From Diplolepis rosae (taxonomy: Eukaryota; Arthropoda; Insecta; Hymenoptera; Diplolepididae), in NCBI GenBank assembly GCA_030998225.1, contig JAPYXD010000170.1, forward strand, positions 186,001-250,000: DNA of 64,000 nucleotides, given 5' to 3'. Positions 1 through 11,800 of this stretch are shown in pieces. The position numbers and the translations under genes were made by a program. The notes beneath the pieces were generated by a model. That model made no database searches. It had not been told where the DNA came from and saw nothing but the letters and a program-made list of their open reading frames with translations. The stretch's first letter is position 1; each line of letters opens with the position of its first letter.

Positions 1-22
1 GCTTTCATCCTTTTATGCTATA

Positions 23-197
23 TTGAATCGTGTATTATCAAAAATATCAAATATGCAAATAAATGTTTTTAGCTTCACGAGAAGTAAAAATGATCACATG
101 CTACGCAATTTTTGAGTAATTTTTAGTTTCGAACCTTGAAACGTGCATGCTTAATAATCTCAAAAATCGTAATTACACTTTCGTAGGTTTAGTACGA
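23..197 (+). repeat. B-d35 unit (175 bp)
   Basis: A B half that loses its last ~35 bp, so gaagttata joins gtgtattatcg of the next unit without the usual ttgttcggtttcatc and ctatattgaatc. Starts: 23, 2327, 5365, 6593, 7707, 9282, 12320, 13548, 14662, 16871, 19034, 20308, 22338, 23451, 30686, 34869, a variant at 36418, then 53733 and 61801. The tracts aataatctc and gtaattacac usually accompany it, so most copies descend from one event. Confidence 0.87.
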
Positions 198-408
198 AGT
201 TATAGTGTATTATCGAAGTTGCCAAATATGAGAATAACAGTTTTTAGCTTCACGAGAAGTGAAAATATTCACATATTATGCAATGTTTTCATATTGTCTA
301 GTGTCGAACCTTAAAAAGTGAATTTTGTCAAAAACCTAAAAATCGCATTGGCATTTTCGTATGTTCAACAAAAAGTTTTATTGTTTTATGTCTTCCTTTT
401 TTTCTCTA

Positions 409-517
409 TTGAATCGTGTCTTATCTAAGTTATGCTTAATAAACTGAAAAATCATATTTACACTTTCGTAGGTCAAGTACAATGTTATATTGTTCGGTTT
501 CATCTTTGCATGCTATA
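409..517 (+). repeat. B-d101 unit (109 bp), HOR boundary marker
   Basis: A B half-unit with 101 bp removed: its head (gaatcgtgtcttatctaag) joins directly to ttatgcttaataaactg. The preceding A has a divergent tail (gtgaattttgtc, gttcaacaaaaag, gtcttcgtttttttc). Copies start at 409, 6979, 13934, 17257, 22724, 31070 and 35255. It occurs once per HOR copy and always behind a B-d35/A pair, so it is the cleanest delimiter of the zone-1 HOR. Confidence 0.9.
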
Positions 518-938
518 TTGAATGGTGTATTATCAGAGATGTCAAATACCAGAATAACAGTTTTTAGCTTCACGAGAAGTGAAAATATTTACTTATTCTG
601 CAATGTTTGCATTTTGTCTAGTGTCGAACCTAAAAAAGTGAAATATGTCAAAAACCTTAAAATCGTATCCACATTTTCGTATCTTAAACAAAAAGTTTTA
701 TTGTTCTCTTTCATCCTTTTCTGATATATTGAATCTTGTTTTATCATAAATATCAAATATGCGAATAAATGTTTTTAGCTTCACGAGAAGTAAAAATGAT
801 CACATACTAAGCAATGTTTGAGTAATCTTTAGTTTCGAACCTTGAAACGTGAATGCTTAATAAACTGAAAAATCGTATTTACACTTTCGTAGGTCAAGTA
901 CGAAGTTATAGTGTTCGGTTTCAGCTCTTCATGCTATA

Positions 939-1136
939 TTGAATCGTGTATTATCAGAGATGTCAAATACCAGAATAATAGTTTTTAGCTTCACGAGAAG
1001 TGAAAATATTCACATATTCTACAATGTTTGCATATTGTCTAGTGTCGAACCTAAAAAAGTGAAATATGTCAAAAACCTCAAAATCGTATCCACATTTTCG
1101 TATGTTAAACAAAAAGTTTTATCGTGTAATATCGTG
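939..1136 (+). repeat. A-d13 unit (198 bp)
   Basis: The tail ttgttcgctttcatcc...gctata is replaced by a shorter tcgtgtaatatcgtg before ttgaatcg, a net loss of 13 bp. Copies start at 939, 7509, 14464, 18836, 20110 and 23253. It is the third segment of HOR copies 1, 2, 3 and 5, and occurs twice in copy 4 through a local duplication. The replacement looks like repeated motifs from the next unit head (tcgtgta, atcgtgt), suggesting slippage. Confidence 0.88.
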
Positions 1137-1346
1137 TTGAATCGTGTATTATCAAAAATATCAAATATGCGAATAACTGTTTTTAGCTTCACGAGACGTA
1201 AAAATCATCACATGCTACGCAATGTTTGAGTAATTTTTAGTTTCGAACCTTGAAACGTGCATGCTTAATAAACTGAAAAATCGTATTTACACTTTCGTAG
1301 GTCAAGTACAAAGTTATATTGTTCGGTTTCATCTTTTCATGCTATA

Positions 1347-1454
1347 TTGAATGGTGTATTATCGAAGTTGCCAAATATGAGAATAACAGTTTTTAGCATC
1401 ACTAGAAGTAAAAATGTTCACATACTACGCAATGTTTGAGTAATGTTTAGTTCG
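1347..1454 (+). repeat. T unit: truncated A/B hybrid (108 bp)
   Basis: An A head with catcactagaag, in most copies, runs into a B middle and stops at gtttagttcgtgtaatcg, where the next unit head begins; about 102 bp are missing. Starts: 1347, 3539, 8092, 10494, 15047, 19209, 20483, 21012, 23836, 26694, 34129 and 54118. The 26694 copy has a B head and catcacgggaag. T units are followed by an A (once by an H), often with the cgaaaatgcc head. Confidence 0.86.
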
Positions 1455-3162
1455 TGTAATCGTGTATTATCGAAAATGCCAAATATGAGAATAACAGTTT
1501 TTAGCTTCGCGAGAAGTAAAAATATTCACATATTCTACAATGTTTTCATATTATCTAGTGTCGAACCTAAATAAGTGAATTATGTCAAAAACCTAAAAAT
1601 CGTATCCACATTTTCGTATGTTAAACAAAAAGTTTTATTGTTCGCTTTCATCCTTTTATGCTATATTGAATAGTGTATTATCAAAAATATCAAATATGCG
1701 AATAACTGTTTTTAGCTTCACGAGAAGTAAAAATCATCACATGCTACGCAATGTTATGCAATATTATGCATATTATGCTATGTTTGCATATTGTCCAGTG
1801 TCGAAACTAAAAAAGTGAATTATGTCAAAAACCTAAAAATCGTATCCGCATTTTCGTATATTAAACAAAAAGTTTTACTGTTCGCTTTGATCATTTTATG
1901 CTATATTGAATCGTGTATTATCAAAAATATCAAATATGCGAATAACTGTTTATAGCATCACGAGAAGTAAAAATGATCACATACTAAGCAATGTTTGAGT
2001 AATGTTTAGTTTCGAACCTTGAAACGTGAATGCTTAATAAACTGAAAAATCGTATTTACACTTTCGTAGGTCAAGTACGAAGTTATATTGTTCGGTTTCA
2101 TCTCTTCATGCTGTATTGAATCTTGTGTTATCAGAGATGTCAAATACCAGAATAATAGTTTTTAGCTTCACGAGAAGTGAAAATATTCACATATTCTGCA
2201 ATGTTTGCATATTGTCTAGTGTCGAACCTAAAAAAGTGAAATATGTCAAAAACCTAAAAATCGTATCCGCATTTTCGTATGTTAAACAAAAAGTTTTATT
2301 GTTCGCTTTCATCCTTTTATGCTATATTGAATCGTGTATTATCAAAAATATCAAATATGCGAATAACTGTTTTTAGCTTCACGAGAAGTAAAAATGATCA
2401 CATGCTACGCAATGTTTGAGTAATTTTTAGTTTCGAACCTTGAAACGTGCATGCTTAATAATCTCAAAAATCGTAATTACACTTTCGTAGGTTTAGTACG
2501 AAGTTATAGTGTATTATCGAAGTTGCCAAATATGAGAATAACAGTTTTTAGCTTCGCGAGAAGTAAAAATATTCACATATTCTACAATGTTTTCATATTA
2601 TCTAGTGTCGAACCTAAATAAGTGAATTATGTCAAAAACCTAAAAATCGTATCCGCATTTTCGTATGCTAAACAAAAAGTTTTATTGTTCGCTTTCAACC
2701 TTTTATGCTATATTGGATCGTGTATTATCAAAAACATCAAATATGCGAATAACTGTTTTTAGCTTCACGAGCAGTAAAAATGATCACATGCTACGCAATG
2801 TTATGCAATATTATGCATATTATGCTATTTTTGTATATTGTCCAGTGTCGAAACTAAAAAAGTGAATTATGTCAAAAACCTAAAAATCGTATCCGCATTT
2901 TCGTATATTAAACAAAAAGTTTTACTGTTCGCTTTGATCATTTTATGCTATATTGAATAGTGTATTATCAAAAATATCAAATATGCGAATAACTGTTTTT
3001 AGCATCTCGAGAAGTAAAAATGATCACATACTAAGCAATGTTTGAGTAATCTTTAGTTTCGAACCTTGAAACGTGAATGCTTAATAAACTGAAAAATCGT
3101 ATTTACACTTTCGTAGGTCAAGTACGAAGTTATATTGTTCGGTTTCATCTCTTCATGCTGTA

Positions 3163-3324
3163 TTGAATCGTGTATTATCAGATTATCATCATTCTGCAAT
3201 GTTTGCATATTGTCTAGTGTCGAACCTAAAAAAGTGAAATATGTCAAAAACCTAAAAATCGTATCCACATTTTCGTATGTTAAATAAAAAGTTTTATTGC
3301 TCGCTTTTATACTTTTATGCTATA
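3163..3324 (+). repeat. A-d49 unit (162 bp)
   Basis: An A half lacking 49 bp between the head and ttctgcaatg; the junction reads cagattatcatcattctgc. The lost stretch is the one normally holding tttttagcttcacgagaag. Copies start at 3163, 10118, 18041, 19738, 21330, 26532, 43769, 45829 and 46832. Of the deletion types listed, it is one of three found both in zone 1 and beyond it, and the only one at three places outside zone 1. In eight of nine copies the tail continues as gtgaaat or gtgaatt according to the zone it lies in; 46832 differs only by an adjacent acctacaaaag. Confidence 0.9.
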
Positions 3325-3857
3325 TTGAATGGTGTATTATCAAAAATATCAAATATGCGAATAACTGTTTATAGCATCACGAGAAGTAAAAATGATCACA
3401 TACTAAGCAATGTTTGAGTAATGTTTAGTTTCGAACCTTGAAACATGCATGCTTAATAAACTGAAAAATCGTATTTACACTTTCGTAGGTCAAGTACGTA
3501 AGTAGTTATATTGTTCGCTTTCATCCTTTTATGCTATATTGAATGGTGTATTATCGAAGTTGCCAAATATGAGAATAACAGTTTTTAGCATCACTAGAAG
3601 TAAAAATGTTCACATACTACGCAATGTTTGAGTAATGTTTAGTTCGTGTAATCGTGTATTATCGAAAATGCCAAATATGAGAATAACAGTTTTTAGCTTC
3701 GCGAGAAGTAAAAATATTCACATATTCTACAATGTTTTCATATTATCTAGTGTCGAACCTAAATAAGTGAATTATGTCAAAAACCTAAAAATCGTATCCA
3801 CATTTTCGTATGTTAAACAAAAAGTTTTATTGTTCGCTTTCATCCTTTTATGCTATA

Positions 3858-4097
3858 TTGAATCGTGTATTATCAAAAATATCAAATATGCGAATAACTG
3901 TTTTTAGCTTCACGAGAAGTAAAAATGATCACATGCTACGCAATGTTATGCAATATTATGCATATTATGCTATTTTTGCATATTGTCCAGTGTCGAAACT
4001 AAAAAAGTGAATTATGTCAAAAACCTAAAAATCGTATCCGCATTTTCGTATATTAAACAAAAAGTTTTACTGTTCGCTTTGATCATTTTATGCTATA
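3858..4097 (+). repeat. X unit: B/A hybrid with a 29-bp insert (240 bp)
   Basis: A B head (caaaaatatc, gatcacatgctacgcaatg) switches to an A tail (gcatattgtccagtgtcgaaac, gtgaattatgtc). An insert of about 29 bp sits at the switch (3946-3974 here), built from short repeats of ttatgcaat, attatgcat and attatgc. Starts: 1666, 2713, 3858, 9668, 10813, 15366, 17577 (with 14 extra bp), 24155, 26082, 27013, 28519 and 30026. The unit at 8621 carries the same insert behind an A head. It is confined to zone 1. The cca of tccagtgtcgaaac is private to this type and shows common descent. Confidence 0.9.
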
Positions 4098-4311
4098 TTG
4101 AATCGTGTATTATCAAAAATATCAAATATGCGAATAACTGTTTATAGCATCACGAGAAGTAAAAATGATCACATACTAAGCAATGTTTGAGTAATGTTTA
4201 GTTTCGAACCTTGAAACATGCATGCTTAATAAACTGAAAAATCGTATTTACACTTTCGTAGGTCAAGTACGTAAGTAGTTATATTGTTCGGTTTCATCTT
4301 TGCATGCTATA
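4098..4311 (+). repeat. B+4 unit (214 bp)
   Basis: The usual gtacgaagttat reads gtacgtaagtagttat, adding 4 bp and creating a short gtaagtag repeat. Starts: 3325, 4098, 10280, 11053, 15606, 21492, 24816, 27253, 29180, 42488, 43931, 50783 and 56099; 18203 has a related +2 form. In most it precedes an A unit whose upstream tail is catctttgcatgc. It occurs in all three zones, so it is older than the zone split or has been exchanged between zones. Confidence 0.85.
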
Positions 4312-7300
4312 TTGAATGGTGTATTATCGAAGTTGCCAAATATGAGAATAACAGTTTTTAGCATCACGAGAAGTGAAAATATTCACATATTATGCAATGT
4401 TTGCATATTATCTAGTGTCGAACCTAAAAAAATGAATTATGTCAAAAACCTAAAAATCGTATCCACATTTTCGTATGTTAAATAAAAAGTTTTATTGTTC
4501 GCTTTCATACTTTTATGCTATATTGAATGGTGTATTATCAAAAATATCAAATATGCGAATAACTGTTTTTAGCTTCACGAGAAGTAAAAATGATCACATA
4601 CTAAGCAATGTTTGAGTAATCTTTAGTTTCGAACCTTGAAACGTGAATGCTTAATAAACTGAAAAATCGTATTTACACTTTCGTAGGTCAAGTACGAAGT
4701 TATATTGTTCGGTTTCATCTCTTCATGCTATATTGAATCGTGTATTATCAGATATGTCAAATACCATAATAATAGTTTTTAGCTTCACGAGAAATGAAAA
4801 TATTCACATATTCTGCAATGTTTGCATATTGTCTAGTGTCGAACCTAAAAAAGTGAAATATGTCAAAAACCTAAAAATCGTATCCAGATTTTCGTATGTT
4901 AAACAAAAAGTTTTATTGTTCGCTTTGATCATGTTATGCTATATTGAATCGTGTATTATCAAAAATATCAAATATGCGAATAACTGTTTTTAGCATCTCG
5001 AGAAGTAAAAATGATCACATACCAAGCAATGTTTGAGTAATCTTTAGTTTCGAACCTTGAAACGTGAATGCTTAATAAACTGAAAAATCGTATTTACACT
5101 TTCGTAGGTCAAGTACGAAGTTATATTGTTCGGTTTCATCTCTTCATGCTGTATTGAATCTTGTGTTATCAGAGATGTCAAATACCAGAATAATAGTTTT
5201 TAGCTTCACGAGAAGTGAAAATATTCACATATTCTGCAATGTTTGCATATTGTCTAGTGTCGAACCTAAAAAAGTGAAATATGTCAAAAACCTCAAAATC
5301 GTATCCGCATTTTCGTATGTTAAATAAAAAGTTTTATTGTTCGCTTTCATCCTTTTATGCTATATTGAATCGTGTATTATCAAAAATATCAAATATGCTA
5401 ATAAAAGTTTTTAGATTCACGAGAAGTAAAAATGATCACATACTAAGCAATGTTTGAGTAATTTTTAGTTTCGAACCTTGAAACGTGCATGCTTAATAAT
5501 CTCAAAAATCGTAATTACACTTTCGTAGGTTTAGTACGAAGTTATAGTGTATTATCGAAGTTGCCAAATATGAGAATAACAGTTTTTAGCTTCGCGAGAA
5601 TTAAAAATATTCACATATTATGCAATGTTTGCATATTATCTAGAGTCGAACCTAAAAAAATGAATTATGTCAAAAACCTAAAAATCGTATCCGCATTTTC
5701 GTATGTTAAACAAAAAGGTTTATTGTTCGCTTTCATCCTTTTATGCTATATTGAATCGTGTATTATCAAAAATATCAAACATGCGAATAACTGTTATTAG
5801 CTTCACGATAAGTAAAAATGATCACATGCTACGCAATGTTTCAGTAATTTTTAGTTTCGAACCTTGAAACATGCATGCTTAATAAACTGAAAAATCATAT
5901 TTACACTTTGGTAGGTCAAGTACAATGTTATATTGTTCGGTTTCATCTTTGCATGCTATATTGAATGGTGTATTATCGAAGTTGCCAAATATGAGAATAA
6001 CAGGTTTTAGCTTCGCGAGAAGTAAAAATGTTCACATATTATGCAATTTTTGCATATTGTCTAGTGTCGAACATAAAAAAGTGAAATATGTCAAAAACCT
6101 AAAAATCGTATCCACATTTTCGTATGTTAAACAAAAAGTTTTATTGTTCGCTTTCATCCTTTTATGCTATATTGAATCGTGTATTATCAAAAATATCAAA
6201 TATGCGAATAACTGTTTTTAGCTTCACGAGAAGTAAAAATGATCACATACTACGCAGTGTTTGAGTAATCTTTAGTTTCGAACCTTGAAACGTGAATGCT
6301 TAATAAACTGAAAAATCGTAATTACACTTTCGTAGGTTTAGTACGAAGTTATATTGTTCGGTTTCATCTCTTCAAGCTATATTGAATCCTATATTATCGA
6401 ATATGTCAAATACCAGAATAACAGTTTTTAGCTTCAGGAGAAGTGAAAATATTCACATATTATGCAATGTTTTCATATTGTCTAGTGTCGAACCTTAAAA
6501 AGTGAAATATGTCAAAAACCTAAAAATCGTATCCACATTTTCGTATGTTAAACAAAAATTTTTATTGTTCGCTTTCATCCTTTTATGCTATATTGAATCG
6601 TGTATTATCAAAAATATCAAATATGCGAATAACTGTTTTTAGCTTCACAAGAAGTAAAAATGATCACATGCTACGCAATGTTTGAGTAATTTTTAGTTTC
6701 GAACCTTGAAACGTGCATGCTTAATAATCTCAAAAATCGTAATTACACTTTCGTAGGTTTAGTACGAAGTTATAGTGTATTATCGAAGTTGCCAAATATG
6801 AGAATAACAGTTTTTAGCTTCACGAGAAGTGAAAATATTCACATATTATGCAATTTTTGCATATTGTCTAGTGTCGAACATAAAAAAGTGAATTTTGTCA
6901 AAGACCTAAAAATCGCATTGGCATTTTCGTATGTTCAACAAAAAGTTTTATTGTTTTATGTCTTCGTTTTTTTCTCTATTGAATCGTGTCTTATCTAAGT
7001 TATGCATAATAAACTAAAAATCATATTTACACTTTCGTAAGTCAAGTACAATGTTATATTGTTCGGTTTCATCTTTGCATGCTATATTGAATGGTGTATT
7101 ATCAAAAATATCAAATATAAAAATAACAGTTTTTAGCTTCACGAGAAGTAAAAATATTTACTTATTCTGCAATGTTTGCATTTTGTCTAGTGTCGAACCT
7201 AAAAAAGTGAAATATGCTCAAAAACCTTCAAATGGTATCCACATTTTCGTATGTTAAACAAAAAGTTTTATTGTTCGCTTTCATCCTTTTATGCTATATT

Positions 7301-7881
7301 GAATCGTGTATTATTAAAAATATCAAATATGCGAATAAATGTTTTTAGCTTCACGAGAAGTAAAAATGATCACATACTAAGCAATGTTTGAGTAATCTTT
7401 AGTTTCGAACCTTGAAACGTGAATGCTTAATAAACTGAAAAATCGTATTTACACTTTCGTAGGTCAAGTACGAAGTTATATTGTTCGGTTTCATCTCTTC
7501 ATGCTGTATTGAATCGTGTATTATAAGAGATGTCAAATACCCGAATAACAGTTTTTAGCTTCACGAGAATTGAAAATATTCACATATTCTGCAATGTTTG
7601 CATATTGTCTAGTGTCGAACCTAAAAAAGTGAAATATGTCAAAAACCTAAAAATCGTATCCACATTTTCGTATGTTAAACAAAAAGTTTTATCGTGTAAT
7701 ATCGTGTTGAATCGTGTATTATCAAAAATATCAAATATGCGAATAACTGTTTTTAGCATCTCGAGAAGTAAAAATGATCACATACTAAGCAATGTTTGAG
7801 TAATTTTTAGTTTCGAACCTTGAAACGTGCATGCTTAATAATCTCAAAAATCGTAATTACACTTTCGTAGGTTTAGTACGA

Positions 7882-8091
7882 AGTTATAGTGTATTATCGA
7901 AGTTGCCAAATATGAGAATAACAGTTTTTAGCATCACTAGAAGTAAAAATGTTCACATACTACGCAATGTTTGAGTAATGTTTAGTTTCGAATCTTGAAA
8001 CATTCATGCTTAATAAACTGAAAAATCGTATTTACACTTTCGTAGGTCAAGTACAAAGTTATATTGTTCGGTTTCATCTTTTCATGCTATA
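7882..8091 (+). repeat. H unit: A head with B tail (210 bp)
   Basis: Its head is cgaagttgccaaatatgag (A), but from catcactagaagtaaaaatg onward it is B. Such hybrids start at 7882, 14837, 21120, 23626, 42067, 43559, 44987, 45198, 46622, 53908, 57381, 57591 and 61976. Several share a private tcgaatcttgaaacattc (7882, 14837, 23626, 53908, 57381), linking zone-1 and zone-3 copies by descent. An H between full units shifts the A/B alternation and gives odd multiples of ~210 bp. Confidence 0.83.
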
Positions 8092-8620
8092 TTGAATGGT
8101 GTATTATCGAAGTTGCCAAATATGAGAATAACAGTTTTTAGCATCACTAGAAGTAAAAATGTTCACATACTACGCAATGTTTGAGTAATGTTTAGTTCGT
8201 GTAATCGTGTATTATCGAAAATGCCAAATATGAGAATAACAGTTTTTAGCTTCGCGAGAAGTAAAAATATTCACATATTCTACAATGTTTTCATATTATC
8301 TAGTGTCGAACCTAAATAAGTGAATTATGTCAAAAACCTAAAAATCGTATCCACATTTTCGTATGTTAAACAAAAAGTTTTATTGTTCGCTTTCATCCTT
8401 TTATGCTATATTGAATAGTGTATTATCAAAAATATCAAATATGCGAATAACTGTTTTTAGCATCTCGAGAAGTAAAAATGATCACATACTAAGCAATGTT
8501 TGAGTAATCTTTAGTTTCGAACCTTGAAACGTGAATGCTTAATAAACTGAAAAATCGTATTTACACTTTCGTAGGTCAAGTACGAAGTTATATTGTTCGG
8601 TTTCATCTCTTCATGCTGTA

Positions 8621-8860
8621 TTGAATCTTGTGTTATCAGAGATGTCAAATACCAGAATAATAGTTTTTAGCTTCACGAGAAGTGAAAATGTTCACATACT
8701 AAGCAATGTTATGCAATATTATGCATATTATGCAATTTTTGCATATTGTCCAGTGTCGAAACTAAAAAAGTGAATTATGTCAAAAACCTAAAAATCGTAT
8801 CCGCATTTTCGTATATTAAACAAAAAGTTTTACTGTTCGCTTTGATCATTTTATGCTATA
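8621..8860 (+). repeat. A-headed version of the 29-bp-insert unit
   Basis: This unit has an A head (cagagatgtcaaataccag, cttcacgagaagtgaaaatg), then gttcacatactaagcaatg, the same short-repeat insert, and an A tail with the private tccagtgtcgaaac. It is the only example. It follows a plain B at 8411, at the position where copy 1 has a single ordinary X (1666). It therefore looks like a product of exchange between an A unit and an X unit. Confidence 0.8.
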
Positions 8861-11800
8861 TTGAATCGTGTATTATCAAAAATATCAAATATGCGAATAA
8901 CTGTTTATAGCATCACGAGAAGTAAAAATGATCACATACTAAGCAATGTTTGAGTAATGTTTAGTTTCGAACCTTGAAACGTGAATGCTTAATAAACTGA
9001 AAAATCGTATTTACACTTTCGTAGGTCAAGTACGAAGTTATATTGTTCGGTTTCATCTCTTCATGCTGTATTGAATCTTGTGTTATCAGAGATGTCAAAT
9101 ACCAGAATAATAGTTTTTAGCTTCACGAGAAGTGAAAATATTCACATATTCTGCAATGTTTGCATATTGTCTAGTGTCGAACCTAAAAAAGTGAAATATG
9201 TCAAAAACCTAAAAATCGTATCCGCATTTTCGTATGTTAAACAAAAAGTTTTATTGTTCGCTTTCATCCTTTTATGCTATATTGAATCGTGTATTATCAA
9301 AAATATCAAATATGCGAATAACTGTTTTTAGCTTCACGAGAAGTAAAAATGATCACATGCTACGCAATGTTTGAGTAATTTTTAGTTTCGAACCTTGAAA
9401 CGTGCATGCTTAATAATCTCAAAAATCGTAATTACACTTTCGTAGGTTTAGTACGAAGTTATAGTGGATTATCGAAGTTGCCAAATATGAGAATAACAGT
9501 TTTTAGCTTCGCGAGAAGTAAAAATATTCACATATTCTACAATGTTTTCATATTATCTAGTGTCGAACCTAAATAAGTGAATTATGTCAAAAACCTAAAA
9601 ATCGTATCCACATTTTCGTATGTTAAACAAAAAGGTTTATTGTTCGCTTTCATCCTTTTATGCTATATTGAATCGTGTATTTTCAAAAACATCAAATATG
9701 CGAATAACTGTTTTTAGCTTCACGAGCAGTAAAAATGATCACATGCTACGCAATGTTATGCAATATTATGCATATTATGCTATTTTTGTATATTGTCCAG
9801 TGTCGAAACTAAAAAAGTGAATTATGTCAAAAACCTAAAAATCGTATCCGCATTTTCGTTTGCAAAACAAAATGTTTTATTGTTCGCTTTGATCATTTTA
9901 TGCTATATTGAATAGTGTATTATCAAAAATATCAAATATGCGAATAACTGTTTTTAGCATCTCGAGAAGTAAAAATGATCACATACTAAGCAATGTTTGA
10001 GTAATCTTTAGTTTCGAACCTTGAAACGTGAATGCTTAATAAACTGAAAAATCGTATTTACACTTTCGTAGGTCAAGTACGAAGTTATATTGTTCGGTTT
10101 CATCTCTTCATGCTGTATTGAATCGTGTATTATCAGATTATCATCATTCTGCAATGTTTGCATATTGTCTAGTGTCGAACCTAAAAAAGTGAAATATGTC
10201 AAAAACCTAAAAATCGTATCCACATTTTCGTATGTTAAATAAAAAGTTTTATTGCTCGCTTTTATCCTTTTATGCTATATTGAATGGTGTATTATCAAAA
10301 ATATCAAATATGCGAATAACTGTTTATAGCATCACGAGAAGTAAAAATGATCACATACTAAGCAATGTTTGAGTAATGTTTAGTTTCGAACCTTGAAACA
10401 TGCATGCTTAATAAACTGAAAAATCGTATTTACACTTTCGTAGGTCAAGTACGTAAGTAGTTATATTGTTCGGTTTCATCTTTTCATGCTATATTGAATG
10501 GTGTATTATCGAAGTTGCCAAATATGAGAATAACAGTTTTTAGCATCACTAGAAGTAAAAATGTTCACATACTACGCAATGTTTGAGTAATGTTTAGTTC
10601 GTGTAATCGTGTATTATCGAAAATGCCAAATATGAGAATAACAGTTTTTAGCTTCGCGAGAAGTAAAAATATTCACATATTCTACAATGTTTTCATATTA
10701 TCTAGTGTCGAACCTAAATAAGTGAATTATGTCAAAAACCTAAAAATCGTATCCACATTTTCGTATGTTAAACAAAAAGTTTTATTGTTCGCTTTCATCC
10801 TTTTATGCTATATTGAATCGTGTATTATCAAAAATATCAAATATGCGAATAACTGTTTTTAGCTTCACGAGAAGTAAAAATGATCACATGCTACGCAATG
10901 TTATGCAATATTATGCATATTATGCAATTTTTGTATATTGTCCAGTGTCGAAACTAAAAAAGTGAATTATGTCAAAAACCTAAAAATCGTATCCGCATTT
11001 TCGTATATTAAACAAAAAGTTTTACTGTTCGCTTTGATCATTTTATGCTATATTGAATCGTGTATTATCAAAAATATCAAATATGCGAATAACTGTTTAT
11101 AGCATCACGAGAAGTAAAAATGATCACATACTAAGCAATGTTTGAGTAATGTTTAGTTTCGAACCTTGAAACATGCATGCTTAATAAACTGAAAAATCGT
11201 ATTTACACTTTCGTAGGTCAAGTACGTAAGTAGTTATATTGTTCGGTTTCATCTTTGCATGCTATATTGAATGGTGTATTATCGAAGTTGCCAAATATGA
11301 GAATAACAGTTTTTAGCATCACGAGAAGTAAAAATATTCACATATTATGCAATGTTTGCATATTATCTAGTGTCGAACCTAAAAAAATGAATTATGTCAA
11401 AAACCTAAAAATCGTATCCACATTTTCGTATGTTAAATAAAAAGTTTTATTGTTCGCTTTCATACTTTTATGCTATATTGAATGGTGTATTATCAAAAAT
11501 ATCAAATATGCGAATAACTGTTTTTAGCTTCACGAGAAGTAAAAATGATCACATACTAAGCAATGTTTGAGTAATCTTTAGTTTCGAACCTTGAAACGTG
11601 AATGCTTAATAAACTGAAAAATCGTATTTACACTTTCGTAGGTCAAGTACGAAGTTATATTGTTCGGTTTCATCTCTTCATGCTGTATTGAATCTTGTGT
11701 TATCAGAGATGTCAAATACCATAATAATAGTTTTTAGCTTCACGAGAAATGAAAATATTCACATATTCTGCAATTTTTGCATATTGTCTAGTGTCGAACC

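Larger units (their letters stand above)
1..517 (+). repeat. End of an HOR copy entering from the left
   Basis: Segments in order: A tail (1-22), B-d35 (23-197), A with the divergent tail (198-408), B-d101 (409-517). This is the same four-segment ending that closes the copies at 7086 (segments from 6593), 14042 (from 13548), 17365 (from 16871) and 22832 (from 22338), so the zone-1 HOR continues upstream of the window. Confidence 0.85.
518..7086 (+). repeat. Higher-order repeat copy 1 (6569 bp, 33 segments)
   Basis: Segment order from 518: A, B, A-d13, B, T, A, X, B, A, B-d35, A, X, B, A-d49, B+4, T, A, X, B+4, A, B, A, B, A, B-d35, A, B, A, B, A, B-d35, A, B-d101. From 2116 onward every diagnostic segment has a partner 6955 bp downstream (2116/9071, 3163/10118, 3858/10813, 4312/11267, 5961/12916). 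It is about 387 bp shorter than copy 2 because two segments are missing near its start. Confidence 0.88.
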
